From: Thereva unica
Lineage: Eukaryota > Arthropoda > Insecta > Diptera > Therevidae
DNA: 64,000 bases
NCBI GenBank assembly: GCA_949987705.1
Contig: OX465286.1
Span: 4,317,445-4,381,444, forward strand
Direction of reading: 5' to 3'
Positions within the stretch are counted from its first letter, which is position 1; each line of letters opens with the position of its first letter. A model generated the notes under the pieces. That model saw only the letters and a list, made by a program, of their open reading frames with translations. It searched no databases and was not told the origin of the DNA. This document shows positions 57,928 to 64,000 of the stretch, piece by piece. A program made the position numbers and the translations under genes.

Positions 57928-58764
57928 CGCCTTTCCCAAATCCAATACCCCTGTTGAAGACCTACACTTAAACACAAACACTATCACTTTTTCACTACAC
58001 AACACAAGGTGGTTATCTGTAAAAAAAAGAAAGAAAAAACAGTCAGTTATTTGAGAATCTCAATCAGTTTGTAGAAGGTGTCAAACTATAAAAAAGAGGG
58101 TACTTACCACCAAAATATTTTTCGCAAAATTTGCTTTAAAATTCCAGATGCTCCAAAGGTCCTCCTCTTCACGATGTTGAAAGCTGCTGACCGGTCTAGC
58201 TGCAGTGTGGATTTCCAAAGGGCTTCACACAGAATGGTAGTTTAATCTACTGCAAATACATAAAAACATTGTTTAATATTTCTCCACTTTCAATCGCGAT
58301 ATGGTTAAAGATATAAATATATAAGTAAAATTGTAATCAAAGGTATCATATGCTAACAGTATCAACCTGCCACCCTCTACCCTACATCCAGCAAAGAAAC
58401 TTACCGTACGGTATGCTTGTCTTATCAGTCCAATGACGATTGACGAGGCGATTTGCTTGCTTGCCTTATCAGATGCTGATGGAAATTCCTCCAGAATCAC
58501 ATTGCCTTTGCAATTATTGTCTTATCCAGCGAGAATATACATATTTCCTGTAAGAAAGTAAATTTTTTCAATACTTTTTAAAAAATTAAGCACTGCTGCT
58601 AATGGCGTCACTTGACAGGAACCCATTAATTTTAAAAATTGAAATAAAACTAACACGAAAAATATGAAATCTTCTACATATAATTAAAATAATAAATTAC
58701 CGGTTAAATATTTTATTAGAAAACTTTAAAATAATTTAAGAAATAACATGAAAAACTACTCACC
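57928..58764 (-). ncRNA. candidate spliced transcript, three internal exons
   Basis: A chain of consensus sites on the - strand. A donor AATG|GTGAGT lies at 58764/58763. Exon 58547-58405 (143 nt) follows the acceptor TTTACTTTCTTACAG and ends at CGTACG|GTAAGT. Exon 58249-58108 (142 nt) follows TTTTTATGTATTTGCAG and ends at GGTG|GTAAGT. Exon 58016-57928 (89 nt) follows TTTTCTTTCTTTTTTTTACA|G and ends at GCG|GTGAGT. Introns are 215, 155 and 91 nt. No single frame is open through all exons in any phase, so it is either non-coding, a decayed gene, or part of an unknown element. The first and last exons are not defined. Confidence 0.45.
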
Positions 58765-59399
58765 ATTAAAATTAATTTTATTTTACACTCAAAATGGCGT
58801 CACATTTGCATAGTATAGTAGAATTTTATTTTTATTGTTTCACATTATTTAAACCACCGTTCACTTTAATTTTTCTACCTAATTCTATAAAAAAATTATT
58901 ATTTCATTGATATTCACTATTAATTTGAGCTAACTCACACTTTTTATTAATTAAAACAGCCGTTGAATTTTACTTCAAGACAAATCAGTTCAACATGATT
59001 ATTTTTTCCTGTCCTTGTTCAAAAAATGACAGTTCGTTCAGTAACGAGTTTTTTCGTTATTTTCGGCATTATCGTTAAAAAATTTGTGGGCAGCACCTGT
59101 AATAGAAACTATTAAATAAATTTAATTGAAATAATGTTTTTTTATAATGTGGCGAAGGGTATTTAATTATTCTAGTTTTAGTGAAAATTTGAGGATTTTT
59201 AAAATAAACTCAAAAAGTATTATTTCTTGGGTACCGGATGTATTGTATACATGAACATTTAAGATTTGACATATAGAGGAAACAGATCTCCAAAGCTGGG
59301 GGTAATAGTGCCACCTGTACCCACCAACGGGAAGCAAATTAACAGACGGCGGAAAGAAATCGAGGAAAAACTCGTAAAAGTATGCAATTTTTCACGGGT

Positions 59400-59755
59400 G
59401 ATAATTTTTAAAGTTTATTTTATTTAATTTTAATTAAATTAAACAATAAAGAATTGTGAAATGATGTTTTTAAGTAATTAAAAATATAATAGAATATATA
59501 AAAAATACATATTTAATAATAATAGGCTTAATAGCCATTATTGATGATAATGCAAAAACGGCCTAAAAACTGAGTTTGTATCAGTACGATTCTTGCGCAT
59601 TTTTTTGAGATTTGAGGAATTGAAAATTTTCATTTTTTTGGAATTTCTTTAATTTAAGTAGTTAATTTAACTTATTTAAGGTTTATTTAAGTCAATTTAT
59701 GTATTTTATATAATTTAGTAGCATTTTCTTGCTCTGGGTACATGCTTTTTTGCTT
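59400..59755 (+). repeat. AT-rich dispersed repeat (partner at 45520-45870)
   Basis: Same order of blocks as in intron 2: GCATTTTTTTGAGATTTG, GGAATTGAAA, TAGTTAATTTA, AATTTATGTATTTTATA. It ends shortly before the satellite-associated composite repeat. Confidence 0.6.
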
Positions 59756-59871
59756 AAAACTGAATTTAAACAGCCACACAGGATTTCAAAATTTTTTTCC
59801 ACCAAAAATACCTTAATATAATAATAATTAATTTTGGGGGAGTGATGCCTAGTTGTAAAGGAACCTCCCAG

Positions 59872-60311
59872 GGAGTCTGTGAATCAATCCCACCCCGGGC
59901 TGACGTGTATTTCCCGCGGTACTGGGCATTTTGCAGCCCTCCTTCGGGAAATCACAAAAGAGGTGATAACTCCCGAACCCCTTGGAATTTCTTGGTAAAC
60001 TCAACTGCTCTGGATTCAGGGGAGCGAGCCCTTTCCAACGAGGCCCCATTCATCCAAATCGGAGCACTATAGCAAAAGTGCGAAAAATCGGGCCGAAATA
60101 TTCCTTTACATTTTTCCGGATTGGAGAAATTTCTGGGGCGGCCCTTTTTGGAGTGGGAAATTGTTAGGAGCCCTGTGAATTCAATTCCACCCTGGGCTGA
60201 CCAGTATTTCCCGAGATAATGGTCATTCTGCAGCCCTCCTTGGGGAAATCACAAAAGAGGGGATAACACCCGAACCCCTCGGTATTTTTTGGTAGACTCA
60301 ACTGGTCTGGA
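59872..60311 (+). repeat. composite repeat of about 295 bp at the satellite edge
   Basis: Two copies start at 59872 and 60167. They share GGGCTGAC, GTATTTCCCG, CTGCAGCCCTCCTT, AAATCACAAAAGAGG, CGAACCCCT and CTCAACTG.TCTGGATTCA. The first copy continues into GAGCGAGCCCTTTCCAACGA and ATCGGAGCA, a diverged form of the 128-bp monomer. In the second copy this point leads directly into the satellite array. Confidence 0.75.
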
Positions 60312-63300
60312 TTCAACAGCAGGAAAACGCTGGAATATCCGGAAAAGCTGGACATTTCTGGATTCAGGAGAGCGAGCCCTTTCCAACAAGGTGCTACTCA
60401 TCAAGATTGGAGCAGGATTTCGGCAAAAGCGCTCGAAAAGTCAACAGGGAGAAAGCGCTGGAATATCCGGAGAAAGTGGACATTTCTGGATTCAGGGGGG
60501 CGAGCCCTTTCCAACAAGGTGCTACTCATCAAGATCGGAGCAGGATTTCGGCAAAAGGGCTCGAAAAGTCAACAGGGAGAAAGCGCTGGAATATCCGGAA
60601 AAGCTGGACATTTCTGGATTCAGGAGGGCGAGCCCTTTCCAACAAGGTGCTACTCATCAAGATCGGAGCAGGATTTCGGCAAAAGGGCTCGAAAAGTCAA
60701 CAGGGAGAAAGCGCTGGAATATCCGGAGAAAGTGGACATTTCTGGATTCAGGAGGGCGAGCCCTTTCCAACAAGGTGCTACTCATCAAGATTGGAGCAGG
60801 ATTTCGGCAAAAGGGCTCGAAAAGTCAACAGGGAGAAAGCGCTGGAATATCCGGAGAAAGTGGACATTTCTGGATTCAAGAGGGCGAGCCCTTTCCAACA
60901 AGGTGCTACTCATCAAGATCCGAGCAGGATTTCGGCAAAAGGGCTCGAAAAGTCAACAGGGAGAAAGCGCTGGAATATCCGGAGAAAGTGGACATTTCTG
61001 GATTCAGGAGGTGGAGCCCTTTCCAACAAGGTGCTACTCATCAAGATCGGAGCAGGATTTCGGCAAAAGGGCTCGAAAAGTCAACAGGGAGAAAGCGCTG
61101 GAATATCCGGAGAAAGTGGACATTTCTGGATTCAGGAGGGCGAGCCCTTTCCAACAAGGTGCTACTCATCAAGATCGGAGCAGGATTTCGGCAAAAGGGC
61201 TCGAAAAGTCAACAGGGAGAAAGCGCTTTAATATCCGGAGAAAGTGGACATTTCTGGATTCAGGAGGGCGAGCCCTTTCCAACGAGGTGCTACTCATCAA
61301 GATCGGAGCAGGATTTCGGCAAAAGGGCTCGAAAAGTCAACAGGGAGAAAGCGCTGGAATATCCGGAGAAAGTGGACATTTCTGGATTCAGGAGGGCGAG
61401 CCCTTTCCAACAAGGTGCTACTCATCAAGATTGGAGCAGGATTTCGGCAAAAGGGTTCGAAAAGTCAACAGGGAGAAAGCGCTTTAATATCCGGAGAAAG
61501 TGGACATTTCTGGATTCAGGAGGGCGAGCCCTTTCCAACAAGGTGCTACTCATCAAGATCGGAGCAGGATTTCGGCAAAAGGGCTCGAAAAGTCAACAGG
61601 GAGAAAGCGCTGGAATATCCGGAGAAAGTGGACATTTCTGGATTCAGGAGGGCGAGCCCTTTCCAACAAGGTGCTACTCATCAAGATCGGAGCAGGATTT
61701 CGGCAAAAGGGCTGGAAAAGTCAACAAGGAGAAAGCGCTGGAATATCCAGAGAAAGTGGACATTTCTGGATTCAGGAGGGCGAGCCCTTTCCAACAAGGT
61801 GCTACTCATCAAGATCGGAGCAGGATTTCGGCAAAAGGGCTCGAAAAGTCAACAGGGAGAAAGCGCTGGAATATCCGGAGAAAGTGGACATTTCTGGATT
61901 CAGGAGGGCGAGCCCTTTCCAACAAGGTGCTATTCATCAAGATCGGAGCAGGATTTCGGCAAAAGGGCTCGAAAAGTCAACAGGGAGAAAGCGCTGGAAT
62001 ATCCGGAGAAAGTGGACATTTCTGGATTCAGGAGGGCGAGCCCTTTCCAACAAGGTGCTACTCATCAAGATCGGAGCAGGATTTCGGCAAAAGGGCTCGA
62101 AAAGTCAACAGGGAGAAAGCGCTTTAATATCCGGAGAAAGTGGACATTTCTGGATTCAGGAGGGCGAGCCCTTTCCAACAAGGTGCTACTCATCAAGATC
62201 GGAGCAGGATTTCGGCAAAAGGGCTGGAAAAGTCAACAGGGAGAAAGCTCTGGAATATCCAGAGAAAGTGGACATTTCTGGATTCAGGAGGGCGAGCCCT
62301 TTCCAACAAGGTGCTACTCATCATGATCGGAGCAGGATTTCGGCAAAAGGGCTCGAAAAGTCAACAGGGAGAAAGCGCTGGAATATCCGGAGAAAGTGGA
62401 CATTTCTGGATTCAGGAGGGCGAGCCCTTTCCAACAAGGTGCTACTCATCAAGATCGGAGCAGGATTTCGGCAAAAGGGCTCGAAAAGTCAACAGGGAGA
62501 AAGCGCTGGAATATCCGGAGAAAGTGGACATTTCTGGATTCAGGAGGGCGAGCCCTTTCCAACAAGGTGCTACTCATCAAGATCGGAGCAGGATTTCGGC
62601 AAAAGGGCTCGAAAAGTCAACAGGGAGAAAGCGCTGGAATATCCGGAGAAAGTGGACATTTCTGGATTCAGGAGGGCGAGCCCTTTCCAACAAGGTGCTA
62701 CTCATCAAGATCGGAGCAGGATTTCGGCAAAAGGGCTCGAAAAGTCAACAGGGAGAAAGCGCTGGAATATCCGGAGAAAGTGGACATTTCTGGATTCAGG
62801 AGGGCGAGCCCTTTCCAACAAGGTGCTACTCATCAAGATCGGAGCAGGATTTCGGCAAAAGGGCTCGAAAAGTCAACAGGGAGAAAGCGCTGGAATATCC
62901 GGAGAAAGTGGACATTTCTGGATTCAGGAGGGCGAGCCCTTTCCAACAAGGTGCTACTCATCAAGATCGGAGCAGGATTTCGGCAAAAGGGCTCGAAAAG
63001 TCAACAGGGAGAAAGCGCTGGAATATCCGGAGAAAGTGGACATTTCTGGATTCAGGAGGGCGAGCCCTTTCCAACAAGGTGCTACTCATCAAGATCGGAG
63101 CAGGATTTCGGCAAAAGGGCTCGAAAAGTCAACAGGGAGAAAGCGCTGGAATATCCGGAGAAAGTGGACATTTCTGGATTCAGGAGGGCGAGCCCTTTCC
63201 AACAAGGTGCTACTCATCAAGATCGGAGCAGGATTTCGGCAAAAGGGCTGGAAAAGTCAACAAGGAGAAAGCGCTGGAATATCCAGAGAAAGTGGACATT

Positions 63301-64000
63301 TCTGGATTCAGGAGGGCGAGCCCTTTCCAACAAGGTGCTACTCATCAAGATCGGAGCAGGATTTCGGCAAAAGGGCTCGAAAAGTCAACATGGAGAAAGC
63401 GCTGGAATATCCGGAGAAAGTGGACATTTCTGGATTCAGGAGGGCGAGCCCTTTCCAACAAGGTGCTACTCATCAAGATCGGAGCAGGATTTCGGCAAAA
63501 GGGCTCGAAAAGTCAACAGGGAGAAAGCGCTGGAATATCCGGAGAAAGTGGACATTTCTGGATTCAGGAGGGCGAGCCCTTTCCAACAAGGTGCTACTCA
63601 TCAAGATCGGAGCCAGGATTTCGGCAAAAGGGCTCGAAAAGTGAACAGGGAGAAAGCGCTGAAATATCCGGAGAAAGTGGACATTTCTGGATTCAGGAGG
63701 GCGAGCCCTTTCCAACAAGGTGCTACTCATCAAGATCGGAGCAGGATTTCGGCAAAAGGGCTCGAAAAGTCAACAGGGAGAAAGCGCTGGAATATCCGGA
63801 GAAAGTGGACATTTCTGGATTCAGGAGGGCGAGCCCTTTCCAACAAGGTGCTACTCATCAAGATCGGAGCAGGATTTCGGCAAAAGGGCTCGAAAAGTCA
63901 ACAGGGAGAAAGCGCTGGAATATCCGGAGAAAGTGGACATTTCTGGATTCAGGAGGGCGAGCCCTTTCCAACAAGGTGCTACTCATCAAGATCGGAGCAG
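60312..64000 (+). repeat. 128-bp satellite array, about 28-29 copies, open at window end
   Basis: CATTTCTGGATTCAGGAG recurs at 60353, 60481, 60609, 60737, 60865 and so on every 128 bp; the only spacing change found is a 129-bp unit at 63553-63682, caused by an extra C near 63613. Monomers are very similar. Recurrent variants include CGCTTTAATATC, GGGCTGGAAAAG with ATCCAGAG, and early ATCCGGAAAAGCTGG units. All three + frames lack stops, producing overlapping frames of up to 714 codons that are artefacts of the repeat. The array extends beyond the window. Confidence 0.95.

Noticed and set aside
60289..63644. Very long open frames (up to 714 codons) in the last 4 kb
   Set aside because: They are produced by a stop-free 128-bp tandem satellite read in rotating frames; several overlapping frames are equally open, so they are not genes.
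60312..64000. CRISPR-like regular repeats
   Set aside because: The repeat is continuous with no unique spacers and the context is eukaryotic; it is a satellite.

Overview
The window reads as insect nuclear DNA, most likely from a fly (Diptera). It is AT-rich, has short spliced introns of 65-92 bp next to very long ones, carries A-rich leader-like exons, and is littered with decayed non-LTR retrotransposons (CR1-like, R1/LOA/I-like, RTE-like), hAT-type and other inverted-repeat elements, and 5S-rRNA-like repeats. Nothing looks bacterial: no operons and no Shine-Dalgarno spacing. Most open frames are short and chance-like. The species call is inference.

The one well-supported host gene is on the + strand. 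It is a beta-1,3-galactosyltransferase (GT31 family) whose coding sequence can be assembled from three exons, 41186-41444, 41517-41648 and 52909-53903. All junctions are GT/AG and phase-consistent, giving 461 codons plus a stop. Intron 2 is 11.3 kb and packed with repeats. Candidate 5' leader exons are 40927-41185 (with a 49-codon upstream ORF), 37532-38893 and one ending at 9807. If these are right the gene covers about 46 kb and 'contains' most of the repeats in the left half of the window. A poly(A) signal lies at 54455-54460.

Region by region: 1-7.7 kb holds a foldback MITE, a 5S-like repeat, an intact-looking hAT MITE with an 8-bp target duplication, and a TA-flanked MITE. 7.7-9.8 kb is homopolymer-rich and ends in a strong splice donor. 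10-25 kb is a graveyard of LINE fragments with a second foldback MITE, tRNA-like B-box units and a 260-bp foldback with internal GTCGAC-type repeats. 26.8-28.8 kb holds the best-preserved LINE, a CR1-like reverse transcriptase on the - strand broken by one stop and one frameshift. 29-37 kb holds small MITEs and LINE scraps. 38.9-40.9 kb is a TIR transposon sitting inside what would otherwise be a 65-bp intron of the galactosyltransferase leader. 41-54.5 kb is the gene body. 54.5-57 kb holds a LOA/R1-like RT remnant and a MITE. 57.9-58.8 kb holds a chain of consensus splice sites on the - strand that suggests a spliced, apparently non-coding transcript. 59.9-64 kb passes from two copies of a roughly 295-bp composite repeat into a clean 128-bp satellite array that runs off the window end.

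No multi-gene system such as defence, secretion or biosynthesis is present. The most notable features are structural: the leader-intron insertion, the palindrome-within-palindrome MITE family, the satellite with a visible origin at its edge, and the uncharacterised - strand spliced unit.
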